Of a stretch of 64,000 bases of DNA, positions 44,001 through 57,560 are shown piece by piece. The notes under the pieces were generated by a model. That model was given only the letters and a program-made list of their open reading frames with translations. It was not told where the DNA came from and did not search any database. Source of the stretch: Romanomermis culicivorax (taxonomy: Eukaryota > Nematoda > Enoplea > Mermithida > Mermithidae); contig CAWUHX010000008.1 of the NCBI GenBank assembly GCA_963922205.1, positions 1,583,282 to 1,647,281 on the forward strand, written 5' to 3'. How positions within the stretch are numbered: position 1 is the stretch's first letter; every line of letters begins with the position of its first letter. Both the position numbers and the translations under genes were made by a program.

Positions 44001-46700
44001 TAGAATTTTTGTGCAATTTCTGCGAGTAAAACTGTTAGATTGTTAGATACTACTCTCATAATCTTGACTTTTAGTGTGACTCTAAGAATCTAACTATCAA
44101 ATCGTTTTCCTCGATTTTGTTACAAAAATATTGTTCCCAGACATTATTTTTGTGTATGATAATATGTGTGATAGTAAATTTACATGGTCCATGGTGAGGG
44201 ACAAATAGGAAATGAAAATACATGGACGAATTTGCATGTCCAAACACATCGATGTCTTCAATTTCAACATCTGAGTCAGTTGCGACGAACATGGGAGTAG
44301 AATTTAACGCATTGAATCTTTCAGCATACTTTCTGCATGGAAGTCACATTTTGTGGGTTGAAGCTTTGAGCATACCTCCTAGATGGAAGTTGAATTTTAC
44401 AGGTTAGGCTTTGGGCATGGGCTCTACATCCCCTGTATCACCCTACACAGTCAAGATGGCAAACTTTGATGTACATGTACTGTACTTGAGTATCTTCTGT
44501 GTACCCATCGTATGGGCCTATAAAACCACATATAGTGATCCTGCAGTGCCTGGATGCGCAATGGAGGAAACCTCAGGATTGGTTCCTGCAGGATAAATGA
44601 TGAACCTTGTAGTGGACAACTTGGTTGAGTGTCAAAAGTGGAAATAAAAAACAGCTGAAATCCCCGTTGCTAGATAAGTGCTTTTAGTAATAAAATCAGT
44701 AATTTTCCACTCTGATCAAGGCATTATTTATAGCTTTGAATATCATTACTGTTTTCAGTACTTCTTTAAAGCAAGTTCAATACTTTTGATACTCTTTTAA
44801 TAATCAAGTTAGAATGCTTCCAACATAAAATCCACTTGAGTAGTTAATGTATTGTTTGTTTATTAAGTTTGTTTCAGAAATTAGACTAGTAGGTTAGTTT
44901 GGTTTAGTATAATAGTGTATGCAGTTAGCACTCACTTAGTGGCAGTGAGTTAGTTTCACTTCAGTATAATTCTGTCATCTATCCATTAATCTTTTTGCTA
45001 CAGTGCTGTATCTTGAATTATGTTGCTCTTCTCTTTACAAGCTGTAAAAATCCTATTATGCATTGGTTATTACCCACAAAATGCTATCATGGTTCAATAG
45101 CATGATATATGAAAACGAAAGTGATAAAACTACTGATAAGAAAGATTTGATGGATAATATTTGTGATGTGATGGAAAATATTGATGGAGAATTTTTAATC
45201 CCCAGTTTAATTCATTGGCAGTAATAAAAATTAACAAAATCATTGTCTTTTTGTTATTCATGTCTTATAAAATAACTAATTGTTGTTTTTATTATACATT
45301 ACATTTGCTAAAAGGTGTTCGACAAAAATTTTAATGTCAGTACCTTTTTCCGAGGCAGAGACAGTACTAAATCCACTACTTTATAAAAAGTTCATCTTGC
45401 AACGACCTCAATTTGAGAGTGGTACATACTGGGCATCTGAATTTACACTGTTCATCTTTTTGTTCCCTCGCCATCACCTACCTTATTTTTGGCAAATCAT
45501 AAACTCATCACTTTGTCAGATCTTTAACTGATATGTCTGGACCTGATGCATACATTCCTGTGAACTTCCATAGTGGTTCTGTGCCACTAGAAAATTGAAT
45601 ATTTTATTATCAGTTATTCTTCAGTAAGCAGGAATTGAATAAGACAGTTCCTACCAGAGAAAATGCAGCAGCTGAGTTTACTGATTTTTTCATCCTAAAT
45701 ACCTTGTGTGAAAGTTACTTCCATGAGTAGTTAAGCCCAATTCAGAAGTTAGAAAGAATCTTTGAATGTTTGTCACATAAAATCTTTGATTGTCACAAAT
45801 TGTCACTCTCTGTCATTGAATGGGTGGGAATTTAATTGGCCTCTGTTTCGTATTATTCTAACTCAGAAGTGAAAAAATCCTATACTGTGTGTCGACAGCA
45901 ATTGCCAATTGCCGCGTAATTTAGTCCTAGAAATCAGGGATGATATTTGGGAAAAAGAACACTGTTCCGTTTTCCAGATGTGTCTCTGATTTTTTACATG
46001 CCAAGCATAAGAGTATCGCTCAAGGCATCACAAGATTATTTTTGGCTTTGCTTAAAAATGTCAGAGAGCTTTTTCTTCTGAACTTTGATTCTCTCTTATC
46101 TATTTTTGTTTGTAAAAGTCATTGTAGCAGGATTAAGTTCAGTTTTTATTAAGTAAACCTGTGTGTCAGTACCACTTGTGGTATTATATATATTACTTGG
46201 TCAGGATCATAATTGACAGGCAATGTTTTACATAACTTGGCAAGAAATATTTTTTGACATTTTTTCTCATTTTTGTTGTGTTAGTTAATTTTAGGGAGCA
46301 GTGGCAAGGCTCTGCCCAAAGGCCTTTTTGTCTTTATCACTATCTTTCTTGGCATCTTTACTTCCTCATTGTAATATCGAGATGGAGAATGGACACCCTG
46401 AACCAGCTTAATTTCTGGTTTTCTGTGTGGAGGCTAGTGTTCACTGACTGTAAGTCACCTGTGTAACTCCCTTGTATTGTATTTTAAATTGTAAAAAACC
46501 CCTAAAACAATCAGTGTGCTTGTGTATACAATCTGCATATGTGAAAATAATATCCTGTTTGGATATTTTCAGGTAGAATCTTGATTTGTTTTCTCTGAGG
46601 GAAATCTATACACTTGAGTTTTCCCAAAAAAGATGGTGTTTTTGATTGTGATCTCATTCACTGGACATCCATTCCCTTGTTGTCCTGATTTCCCAATAGT
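44001..46700. other. No gene confidently recognised
   Basis: AT-rich, with a somewhat more balanced patch at 44180-44640 that does not yield a recognisable protein. Several short frames exist; the only one with convincing composition is listed separately (45081-45224). Confidence 0.35.
45081..45224 (+). CDS. Small open frame, 47 residues
   Basis: ATG-to-TAA frame with an acidic middle (NESDKTTDKKDLMDNICDVM) and W/F at both ends. Composition is protein-like, but no domain, signal peptide or splice signals can be defended. It could be one exon of an undetected gene. Confidence 0.2.
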   Translation: MLSWFNSMIYENESDKTTDKKDLMDNICDVMENIDGEFLIPSLIHWQ

Positions 46701-47879
46701 TGTTACGCGATGATTAGCTATGAGGAACTAGGCGATTGGATATAACTGGAACCGTAAGGATAATGCAAGTAGAAATAGCTCAATGCACAAGCCAGTTTAG
46801 TGGTGAGATATTAAAATATGATATCCCTATAGTATTGTAGGTCGAACAGTGAAGAATAAACCAAGACAATTTATTGCAATACTTTTACTGCAAAACAACT
46901 TTCCCAAGTCAGGCAAAAAACTTAAAAAGACAGAAGCCGACTCGTGCAACAATATTTAGGTTTTTTAACTAAACTATGATTCTAGTTGTGAATGACATTA
47001 GTTCATCCTTGAATTTGGTGCAGGTGTTTCCTTATACTTTCCATTGAGAGGGAGTACCAATTTTCATGAGGCCATGTTTGAGCATCATACCTTCATGCCA
47101 AAGCGATGAGTAAAAATTTCATGACTGGAAACTTGTTTTTTGATTCTAGAAAAATCAAAGATAATTAATTTCAACAAAGTTAACTAAATAAACTACAAAT
47201 AAAGGTCATTACAGTAACACGTTACAGTAAAAGTGAAGTTTTTACACTTATGTTTGGATCATTATGATCTTCTTGACAAAGTCCCTATTCCCTGAATGTC
47301 TCGATTCTCTGAATAATGTCTCAAATTCCCCTTTACCCCATCAATGCGTTACTCCCTATTGGCCAAGCATCCTCATTCTCCAAATAATGAATATAATTTC
47401 TCGATTCCCAAAGGACTAATAAAGTTTTATAAATTGGTGATTGTTTTCCATGGTCAATATTAAAATCCTAAAAATCAGCAACAGCTAGAGACTCTGCATA
47501 TTGCTGATTCAAATTGATGATTGTTACTGAATAAATTCTAAAAATAAATGGCTGTTGATAATAAAAGATGTTTTCCTTACTGAACGGGTTTTAGAGAAAT
47601 GCATGCTTACCTAGCTTTTACCCCTAGCATTAAGTAGAAATTTTGTGACAAAATAATCTAAATTTTTGTGATGTAATTTCAGTGATCAAATTCTCTTGGA
47701 AAAAGCTTGAAAAAAGAGTTTCAGCAATAAATTCCAAAAATTTTATCAGCAAACTGCAATTTTTCGAGGAATCATATTCGTGGGATTTCTGGAAGCAGTC
47801 TGATATTGTAGTGATGCATTTACGCATCAGCATGCCATGTTCTCACAATCTCCAATGCATCCACATTTCCAAACCATCC

Positions 47880-47952
47880 TCATGGCTTGATCATCACGAT
47901 GGATAGCGTGTTTGCCTTGTACACAGATGGTCGAGAGTTTAAACCCCTCATC
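47880..47952 (+). other. tRNA-like sequence (degenerate)
   Basis: TGGCTTGATCATCACGATGG, then GCGTGTTTGCCTTGTACACA and, at B-box distance, GAGAGTTTAAACCCC. A decayed counterpart lies at about 52585-52655 in the second duplication copy, so the relic predates the duplication. Not a functional tRNA. Confidence 0.35.
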
Positions 47953-49407
47953 AAGTTCATCTTTCCGACACACTGGTCACAAGGATTTGGGTAAATGACA
48001 CTCGGAGATCAATTACACACAAGTAGCACTACACCTTGTGGACGTTTTTCAACCTGAGATAAAGCTCTCAATCTGATCACATCTTTCCAGCTGAAGTCAA
48101 GTATCCAAAAGACCTTAGCTAAATTCAAAGAGCGGTATCAGCTCTTGATTCAAACACTGATTTAGAGCAGAAGAAAACGTGAGCTAACCAACGCTAATAA
48201 TAACGCCCCTACTGTTTTGCACGTCCTTCTCTATTTTCAATTAATAAAGATTTTTCGCTTCATTTAACAAGATTGCAATCAAAGAATTTGATCATCAACA
48301 TTGTTCAGAAGTGATAATAGAGTGGAAAGATAAATGAGCAAATCACATCCTAATCGTGCTATGGAAATGCCAAATAAAAAGATTTTCATAGTTTTGAATC
48401 CTGTTTTTCATCTAAAACACAATAGGGTATGATTAAGACGCCTAAGGACGTTCTGATATTACAGGATACCTAGACCCATACTACTCATTTTTTCCAATAT
48501 TTTTCCCAAGGTAAAACCTCCTCAAAATATTCAATCTCATTTAACATATATAGCATTCATGATTTTGTTCAGGTTCATAGAATTTACATAATTAATGATG
48601 TTGTGCTTGTTGTCATGGTGTGAACCTTCCTGGCCACATTAGTCAGTGTGTTTTTTTCATCATTTTTTACTCTCATCATTTGACCATTTTCTCCTCCACA
48701 TTAATAAAGTTAGTTTCCCTATTTACTCTTAATCACGTTTTTTGCGTTTTTTTATTTGCATTTGGTTTCATTTCTGTATTGGTTAGTTACTAGCCTCATC
48801 CATTCTTTATTACTTTCTTATCCACTGTCCATGTAGAAGCTCGAATCTACATTTTCTATTTTTTTATTTCAGCACATTTATTTACACCTGTATTTCACAT
48901 ATTTAACAGATGCAAGAAAATTATTCACAAGACAACGTAGAAAAAATTATTTGAAATTTGGCAAAGATTTAGAAACTCTGTTCCAACTATGGCAGTGTGG
49001 CTCGCAATTTGGATGCATTTCTAAAGTTCGATTTCGTGGATAAACGAATTTCAAGAAATTTGGAACCAAACACTTACTAACATTTGATAGCATATTCATA
49101 TTATCATAACTAGTCTATGCTGTTGGCCAATTTAGTCTTTGGGTACCCTTTAACAAAAATTACGGTGATACAACTTTTTTTATTTTGCCTGAGCAATTTT
49201 CCACAATTGATAATTTTCTTATAACGTTTTTGGATAAATTTATGCTTTTCACTCATTGACGTCAAAGATTGTTTTTTTTTGAATCCTGATTTCAATTATG
49301 CTCAGGAAATTGCCATAGCTGAAAAACTGAACAAAATATCTTTGTACCTATAATATGTCAAGCCTGATAGAAATTTTCCGGTTATTAATAAAATATCACA
49401 TTTCGCA

Positions 49408-49740
49408 ATCATTAGAATCGAGTAAGACCTGATTTCAATGGTTCTAACATTCTAGACTTTATTTCCGAAACTAATTCTGAGCATAAATATATTAAGACAA
49501 AAAACACAACCAGATCCAAAAACTAATCCTAATACAAATACGAGCATTATTTTTTGGCATTGAGAAAAGATTTTATTCAGTGTTTTATTAGGTGCACTAC
49601 TCAAATGACCATTAATATATTTTAGGACGCTGAGTTAAATACTCCGAGAAGTCTTCTGAAGTTTCTCTAATAGTCGAGAATTTCTCTCAAAAAGATTTTG
49701 AAGAATGTATCATACTTTTCCCTTGCATCAGATATTGCTT
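49408..49740 (-). pseudogene. Unrecognised duplicated gene, fragment copy 1
   Basis: Two stretches are conserved with the second copy. One reads DAREKYDTFFKIFLREI (about 49728-49680) and is followed by a stop. The other reads KTLNKIFSQ then a hydrophobic span (IMLVFVLGLVFGSGCVF) and IEIRSYSIL, with an internal TAG. The hydrophobic span suggests a membrane protein. I do not recognise the family. Confidence 0.4.
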
Positions 49741-50400
49741 GCAAGCATTACAAATCGTGACTATTTAGATTCTACTTCCAAAAAATTTCGTGTTGATTTA
49801 AATTAAATCTTCACCTGGTAAAAAGATTTATCAAGTTTGAAAAATAAACGATGTTGCACTTTTTGCATGGACAGCAATGTGCAAAATTCTTAAAATATAT
49901 CCGAAATTTGACCTTTGATTCCAAATGTTTTCTTCACAGTACCTTACTGACTTGACTATTAAATCGGCATTTCTTCATGAATATAATACATACGATAAAC
50001 ATTACAACAGTGAAAATGATACAGAAATTAACTAGATGTTATATGCACAAAATCCTGCTCGACATAATGAAAGATTTTATTCCTATGGATGCAATTTTTG
50101 TGTTCTTGTGCCCAATTGGGCTTTGACAACAGCTCCATATTCGTGAATTTGTACCACTATTAATAATTGCAAGCAACTCAAATATAACCAGCTTTTGGCC
50201 GTTTGTTGCTCTGTTTAAAAACTTTCCTATGCTATTCTTTGAACCTATGTTGATGACAGATTTGGGGAAGAGCACCAAAATTAATCTTCCCCTTTGGTTT
50301 AGCTGTGAATTCCGGTTGTCATATCGATACTTTTCAAAACTTGGAACTTCGAAAACTTGGAAAACTTTTAGCAAGCTCACACCATATGCTTAAATGAGCA
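49741..50400 (-). pseudogene. Unrecognised duplicated gene, upstream fragment copy 1
   Basis: A minus-strand frame at about 50380-50039 includes SVINIGSKNSIGKFLN. The equivalent place at 56.8-57.1 kb also reads VINIGS-NSI in the same relative frame before a stop. This conservation suggests old coding sequence of the same unknown gene. No start or domain can be named. Confidence 0.3.
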
Positions 50401-51104
50401 GATGTTCCAAAATACAGTTTCTGATGAATGCACCTCATTGGTATTGCAAACGAATTTTTCAGATGGTTGGCACAGCCGTTCCTCCAATTGAGTCGATAGA
50501 ACATCGTTCTGCATATAAAATTCTTGACTGTAATGAACAGACTGAATTAGCTCTAGATTAGAACATGATTTATATCTAGAAGAAGATGATTAGATTTGAT
50601 ACAAAAATTTTAATGACAACAACATAAAACTAATTACAAACATTGAAATTCTGATTTTTTTACTATCACATTATGATTGTAATTAATCTAGCAATCAACT
50701 CATTTCATTGGAGAAAAAAAGTTGCTTACATCAGAGAGAAAGGAATTTCTTGTTGCCACTTATGTCGATTGTTGTAATCACAAAACCTAAATACATATCA
50801 TATCTGGTGAAAACTGAACGTCGTACATTTCCTCATAAGATTTGTGAAGTTTTTTGCATCTGATAAACAATCTTACACGTAATAAGGTTAAGGGATCTTT
50901 TTCAGCATATCGTGCGAATTTTCTTGACCTGTGTTAAATCATGCATGTGAGACAAAGTTTATACTAATGCATCGTGTGAGACATTTTTCAATTGTAGTCT
51001 AATCTTACAATCTTATAAGACAACACAAATCATCACAGTTATTTTTAAGATACAATCACTTCTTCTGTTACGACATTGAAGGACCTTACAAGAAACATTG
51101 TAGA

Positions 51105-51580
51105 TTATTCAAGATTCTTCCATGTTTTCACAAAATGTCCCTCCAGATTTTGTGCTGCACGAAATTTTTTTACCCTACAATAAAGTTCAGTATGTTGAGA
51201 AACTTCACAAAAACATATTTCCAACTCTCTACTATTAAACTTTTTTGCACCGGTTTGCACCAAATCAACCGTTCGTACACAAAGTTCCACTAAATATGAG
51301 TTTTTGCTAAAATTTTTCCCACTTTATGGGTAAAAGAAATGGAAACTCGTCTTGAGTTAACTGGTTTCACATATTCACGGCATAGTATTTTTAATGATCT
51401 GTACCAAATTTGTAACATTGTGTTGTTATCAGCAATGAAGTTTTGCAGTTCAAGTAAACAGCTTGCATTAGATTCCATAGTTATTGATGGAAAAGCTGGA
51501 AAAATGTGTGGTTTATGCCCGTTGGTCATTAAATTTGATGAAAATGCACAAGCTAGTCTGATGTTGAGATAGGACAACAC
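51105..51580 (-). pseudogene. Unrecognised coding-like region between duplication copies
   Basis: Two adjacent minus-strand frames, 51580-51290 and 51290-51105, are separated by a single TAG and a phase change. Composition is protein-like (LLELQNFIADNNTMLQIW; KKFNSRELEICFCEVSQ). No signal peptide, membrane span or domain is recognised. It overlaps the start of duplication copy 2 and may be another exon of the unknown gene family. Confidence 0.25.
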
Positions 51581-52749
51581 GATTTTACTGTAACATTGTA
51601 GGTCGAATAGTGAAGAATAAATGAATAAAATTTATTACCTATGATTTTGCTCCAAAAAAACTTCCCAAGTCAGGCAAACAACATAAAAATACTAAAAACT
51701 GACTCTTGCATCAACATTTATCTTCTTCAACTAAACTAGCATTCTAGTTGGCATTAGTTGGCGTTAGTTTATCCATCAAGTTGATGTATGTGTTTCCTTA
51801 TACTTTCCATTGAGAAGAAGAACCCATTTCCATGACGCCCTATTTGAGCATCATACCTTCACGCTGAAGCAATGAGTAAAAATAACATGACTAGAAACTT
51901 ATTTTTCAATGCCAGAAAAATCAAAGGTAATTAATTACAACAAAATTAACTAAATGAAACACAAATAGTAAAATGTGATGGTAAAACTGAGCTCTTCACA
52001 CTTATCTTTAAATCATCATGGTCTTCGTGACTAAGTCCCTATACCTGAAGGTCTCCATTACCAGAATAATTTCAAAAATTCCCCTTTACGGAAACAATAA
52101 AACGTGCATATTCTCCAAATAAAGAATATAATAACATTCTCGATTCCTCAAAGAATTACTAAAATTTTATAAATTTCCGATTATTGTCGATTGTCACCAA
52201 TCAAATCCTAAAAATCAGCAACAGTTAAACATGCTGCAGATTGCTGATTCATTCCATAAAATTGAATATTGTCACTGATTAAAACCAGGGAATAGATGAC
52301 TGTTGACGACAGCATGATGATTCCAAAACCGAACTGAGTATGAGTGAGATTTGTGCTTATGTAGCTTTACTCCTCATCCATAGAATGAAGAGTTTTTAGC
52401 AAAATATCTTAATTTTGCAAATGAAATTAAATTCATGAAATTTTCTCGGAGAAAGCTTTAAAAAAGAATGTCAATAAATTTCAGAACTTCATCGTTTGTG
52501 GAATCAGTCTGATATTGTATTGGGGCATTTATCCTTCAGCAAGCTCTGCTCTCACCACCATCACAATAACCACAATTTGCAAACCATACACATGGCTTAG
52601 TCAGCATACTGGATAGCATGTCTGCCTTGATGGTCGACCTCCATCGAATTTAAATTTCTAACACTCTGTCTACAAGGTAAGTGACATTCAGAAATCAGCT
52701 AGGAAGCAGCAGTGCACCTTGTCGATGTTTCTCATCATGAGTTGAGATG

Positions 52750-53630
52750 CTCAAACTAGTTATTATTATTACTTACTGTAATTCATACTATCTTAACTCC
52801 TCCCCTTTTCTTACGGTAACTTACCTTCTTCTTTTGTTTCAATTTTTCCATCCTTCTACCTTAGTTATAACGTCATCACTTTTTTCATACATTCTAACGG
52901 ACAATAACTTTCTTAATAGAACCAATTCTTGGAATTAGCTTAGGAATTCGTGGAATTCGTCCTCCATTTCCCAGAATTAGAGTTTTAGGACCGCCTAGTT
53001 TACCAGAGAAGCATGGAAACGTCACTGATGAATCGTTGATCAGTTCAGCATGAAAAGCTCAGTTCCAACGAGAAATCTACCATTCGTTATCGACTTTGTT
53101 AGCTCAGTAACTTTGTCAAGCTCCACAAAACGTGTGGGAGCAGCATCGACCTAATTTACATATGCGTTAACTTATTTGCATATATTATCATTTATATTAT
53201 ATTAACGTCCTCTTATAATTATTCTAAAACATATTATCTGGTCGGGAAAGACTACTGAGCTTATCTACATATTACTACCCCTTACCTGTTGAGCTCCTAA
53301 CATCACCAGCATTCGTCGTCAACGTAATCCTTGTCGTAATTGGCGTAAATCGTCTCCTCCTTCATCGTTGTTTCAATAGCTCGTCGTTTTCCTTCTTTTT
53401 CGTCACCTTTTCTTTTTTCGTTTTTCTTTCTTTTTCGTAATTCGTCGTCTTTCCCCCAGACGCCAGTTCTTCTTCAGTAATAACTGAAAGAGAAAAAGTC
53501 GTATAACATACATTTGGAGAAAAACAGAAACACAGTGTCGATTTGCACAAGTTATCTACATGCTCAAAAGCCTCAAGTCAAAACCCATAAAAAACCCCTA
53601 TATTAACCCTTTACAAAATGAACTAAAAAA
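52750..53630. other. Insert of about 880 bp in duplication copy 2
   Basis: Present in copy 2 but not at the matching place in copy 1 (about 48060-48130). Composition shifts to C/T-rich on the plus strand around 53330-53460. No terminal repeats, coding domain or duplication of target could be shown. Confidence 0.4.
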
Positions 53631-54861
53631 TTCATAGAGGGCCATGCTCTTGATTCAAACATTGATTTAGAGCAGAAGGAATATGAGCTAACCAATGCTA
53701 ATTCAACTCTCTTTCTGTTTGGCACCTCTTTTTAGATTTTCAATTAATAAGGATTTCTTGCTTCATTTGTGGGCATTGTAATCAAAGAATTTCATCGCTA
53801 AAAATTCTAAGAAATGATGCAGCATTGGAAAGATCAATGAGAGAATCAAATCCTGTTGAGATGACGATTTTCATAGTTTTCAATCCTGTTTCGCATATAC
53901 AACACATAAGGATTTCATTAAGAAGCCTAATTATGTTTATATAAAGCATGCTAGCAAGACTTTTACTACTCTCTTTTCCAATGTTTTTCCTATAGTCAAA
54001 CCTCCTAAATATAACATGTGTTCAATCTCACACAACATCCATAATTCTGTGCATATCAAAGAAATTTGCATAATTACTCATGTTGTGCCTGTTGCTATAG
54101 TGTAGACCGCATAGGCCACGAAAGTCAGTGTGTTTTTCCCATCATTTTTTATGTCATCAATTTGCCGTTTTCTCTTCCATAATAATAAAGCTAACCACCT
54201 ACCTTATTCTCCATTACTTTTTTTGACTATTTTCTGATTTGCATTTTGTTTTATTTGCAGTATTTTTTGTTATTAGGCTTTTTTAGATCAACTGCCCACA
54301 TTAAAGCTCGAATTTGCATTCTGATATTCTACTTTTTTATTTTCTCCGTGCCTATTTTTTCATATATTCCACATATTTAATTGACGTAGAATGACATTAA
54401 AGAAAAACTATTTAAAGTATGGCAAATATGACAGGATTCAAAACATTGTTTCAAACATTGCAGTGCTGCTGGTAAAAGTTCGATTTAATGGAGAAATGGA
54501 CGAAATTTGAATAAAGTTACTTCAATGAATATCGAAACAAACCCTAACTACGTTTGGTAGCTCATTAATATTTCCATAACTCGACTGTGTTGTTGGCCGA
54601 TTTGTTTTCTGAGTACCCTATTAATAACAAATATTAAATAATGAATAACAACTTTTTTATGGCTTGGGAGCAATTTTCCACTATTGATCACATTTTTATA
54701 TACATCATTCTGACAAGTTTATGCTTTCAATTTATTGACGTCAGTTTTTTTGAAGCTAAGAAAATGTTCCTAGCTTAAAAACTGAACAAAATACTTTTGA
54801 TTTTCCCTTACCAGAGACTTGGAGTCTTTTGATAACTGATTTACCTCCAATACACCAAGCT

Positions 54862-55312
54862 TTATAGCATATTTTCAGCCATCATTAAAATATCATATTT
54901 TGCAATAGTTACAATCGAGTAAGACCTGATTTCCATGGTTCTAACATACTGAACTTTATTTCTAAGACTGACTTTAAGCGTGAATATATTTTCACTAAAA
55001 GAAGCAACAGATCCAAAGACAAATACAAACACAAATACGAGCACTATTTCCCGATGTTGAGAAAAGATTTTGTTCAATGTTTTGGCTGCTGCACTACTCA
55101 AATATTTATAAATATTTGTCAGGTCACTGAGTCAAAAGTCTAAATTCTGAAGGAGAAGCTTCATCAGAAATTCCTCTTATAGTCGAAAATTTCTCATAAA
55201 GGGATTTAAAAAGTGTATTGTACTTTTCTCTTGCATCACAGGGACCCAGAAAATTATTCAACAGAACACACCACTTGTAGGAGAATAAACGAGCTGTTAG
55301 TAAACAGCCCAC
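54862..55312 (-). pseudogene. Unrecognised duplicated gene, fragment copy 2
   Basis: Counterpart of 49408-49740. One part (55312-55124) reads CDAREKYNTLFKSLYEKFST, the other (55101-54862) SSAAAKTLNKIFSQ followed by a V/F-rich membrane-like span and MEIRSYSIVTIAKYDIL. The two lie in different frames with stops between, so either a small intron or decay separates them. Shared reading frame with copy 1 over 100 or more bases supports real coding ancestry. Product unknown. Confidence 0.4.
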
Positions 55313-56565
55313 TGTAATCAGTTAGATAATGACTGCATAAACTTCATTCCGAGTGCAATTAAAATTTTCAAAAAGTGGCCTCCTTTGTCTGATGGTCATT
55401 GCCTTCAACTACTAGTCTTGAGAACCATCTTATTCTTGTAGCTAGCCTAGGCAGAGAGAGCGGTTCCTCCTTCCAGGGTCGACAGATTTAGTAGGCAAGC
55501 TTGAAACACTGCTTGCTGTGGTCTACTCAGCCCAGTCCTATCACGGCAATAAGGTGCAGCAAATTAATAGGTGTGCCTATTCCATTTATGAGGTAGGCTA
55601 AGAATCCTGCTTGTAAGGCAGAAGATAGCCTGTGGAATGTTGCCTAATCTGGGTGGCAAAAGCACCCAATAATCGCCTCTCATACAAGGTGTACACTCAT
55701 ATGAGTATATTGTCCACTAGTGCCCATCTTTCTCGCTAAAGAAAAATGCATACAGTGTAATCACAAAAATATAAAAAAAACTTTGGAAAGCCATGAGCCA
55801 TCCATGCAGACACATTTTTTTCGGTGTCTTATTTGGGAATGATTCACAGTATTATTTTCAGCAATACAAGATTTTTTTAATATTCAAATCATTGTTAGCA
55901 AAATTTACCATTTTTCTTCAAGTTGGAAAAACAAACTTCAGAGAACTATACGTTCATCTGAGTACCTGCCTTGAATGTAGGCACTCTTTGAATGCTTTTG
56001 CAGCATAATGGAGGCTATACTATCATATGAATACATATCTTCCACAGACTAGCTTTTGCCTGAAAAAGCAGGACATGTTCAGCTACCTACCAATAAATTG
56101 AATACACCCATCCCCTTCTTTCCGATACCTTATTAGCTAATTGGGCTGGCTGGATTAGCACGAAAAGAATCCCAAGCATGCCTACACAGTGTCGATTCTG
56201 TAATGATAAAAAGGCTGTGTCATCAGAAAAATCAGGTTAACCCAAAAATTTGACCTGGTTCGGAAGACTAGTGCTTCGACAAAATCTCTTCAAAAACACG
56301 AGAAAAAGAGAAAGGCCTATAAAAGAGTGTATATTGTTAATGATGCAATCTGTATGAGTATAGATGAAAGTTGCTGAATCATGTGTCAAATAACAGTGCA
56401 TTACCATCACATAACTATACATCCACAATACGTCGTTTCATTTTTTAATTATTCAATTTTCCTCAATTGCTGAAATCAGCATGCATAACTTACCACTGTA
56501 GATTATAGCCACGGAATTTTCACAGTAGATATGCCTTCGGAACAGGAAAGTTTACTGTGATATCC
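55313..56565. other. Insert in duplication copy 2, no gene recognised
   Basis: This sequence is absent from copy 1. A patch of higher GC at 55430-55720 (e.g. TCTACTCAGCCCAGTCCTAT) looks unlike its surroundings and may be a short mobile element. I could not find its ends, coding capacity or internal promoter. Confidence 0.35.
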
Positions 56566-57232
56566 CTTGCAAGTATTAAAACTTGCGACTATTTAGGATC
56601 TACACCAAAGAAAATTCCTGTTGATTGAAATTACGTATTCATCTGGTAAAAAGACTTGTCAAGTTTGGACAATAAACAATGTTGCACTTTCTGCATGAAC
56701 AGCAGAGTGCAAAAATTTTAAAATATATCAAAAACTTGACTTTTGACCCCAAATGTTTCCTTCACAGTAGTTCACTTACTTAACTATTAAATTGGCATTT
56801 CTTCATGGATAAAATACACACGATAAACATTACAACAGTGAAAATGATTCAGCAATGTACTAGATGTTATATGAACAAAATTCTGCCTGAAATGAAAAAT
56901 TTGATTGTTTTGGTTGAAATTTTTCTATTTTTGTACACAATTGATCTTTTGCAACAGACCCATATTTGTGCATTTGTACAACCATTACTAACTGCAAGCA
57001 ACTCAAACAAAAACCAACTTTGGGCAGTGCGTATTGGGAAATCTTTTTATACTGTTTATTGAACCTATGTTGATGACAAATTTGAGGAAAACATGCCAAA
57101 ATTAACAAAACTTTGGGTTAGCTGTGAATTCCAATTGCCATATCGAAACTTTTTACTACTTGAAACTTCAAGAACTTGGAAAACTTTTTGCAAGTCCGGT
57201 GCTCACACAACATGCTTCAACATGCACATATT

Positions 57233-57286
57233 ATGCTAAAAGACTATTTTATGCTAAAAGACTATTTTATGCTAAAAGACTATTTT
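57233..57286 (+). repeat. 18-bp tandem repeat, three units
   Basis: Three exact copies of ATGCTAAAAGACTATTTT, a recent slip. Confidence 0.95.
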
Positions 57287-57560
57287 TAGTCAATGGACCT
57301 TTTTTTTATCACAAACCACTTTGTCGGACTCTTGGTACAGTCATTCCTGGCGTTGTGTGGATAGAACATCATTCTGTGTGCAAAACTCTTAACTGCAATG
57401 AACAGACTGAAATGGCTCCAGATTAGTCTATCATTCATGTCTTTAAGAAGATGATTAGATTTGATATTACGATCTGATTGACAATGACATAAAGCTAATT
57501 AAAAAATTCAGATTCTGATTTTCTTTGTTATCACATTATGGATGCCGTTAACCTATCAAA

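Larger units (their letters stand above)
46760..50640. repeat. Segmental duplication, copy 1
   Basis: Colinear, diverged similarity to 51520-57560. Matching landmarks: GTAGGTCGAACAGTGAAGAAT (46838 / 51598), CTTCCCAAGTCAGGCAAA (46910 / 51661), ACTGATTTAGAGCAGAAG (48160 / 53665), TGACCTTTGATTCCAAATG (49910 / 56738) and ATGAACAGACTGAA (50533 / 57398). The copy contains pieces of an unrecognised minus-strand gene. Confidence 0.7.
51520..57560. repeat. Segmental duplication, copy 2
   Basis: Second, longer copy of the 46760-50640 segment. The extra length is explained mainly by two inserts absent from copy 1: about 52750-53630 and about 55240-56565. Confidence 0.65.

Noticed and set aside
55440..55720. 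Structured RNA or SINE in the GC-richer patch
   Set aside because: No A/B boxes, no terminal poly-A or repeat, no convincing fold; left as an unexplained insert.
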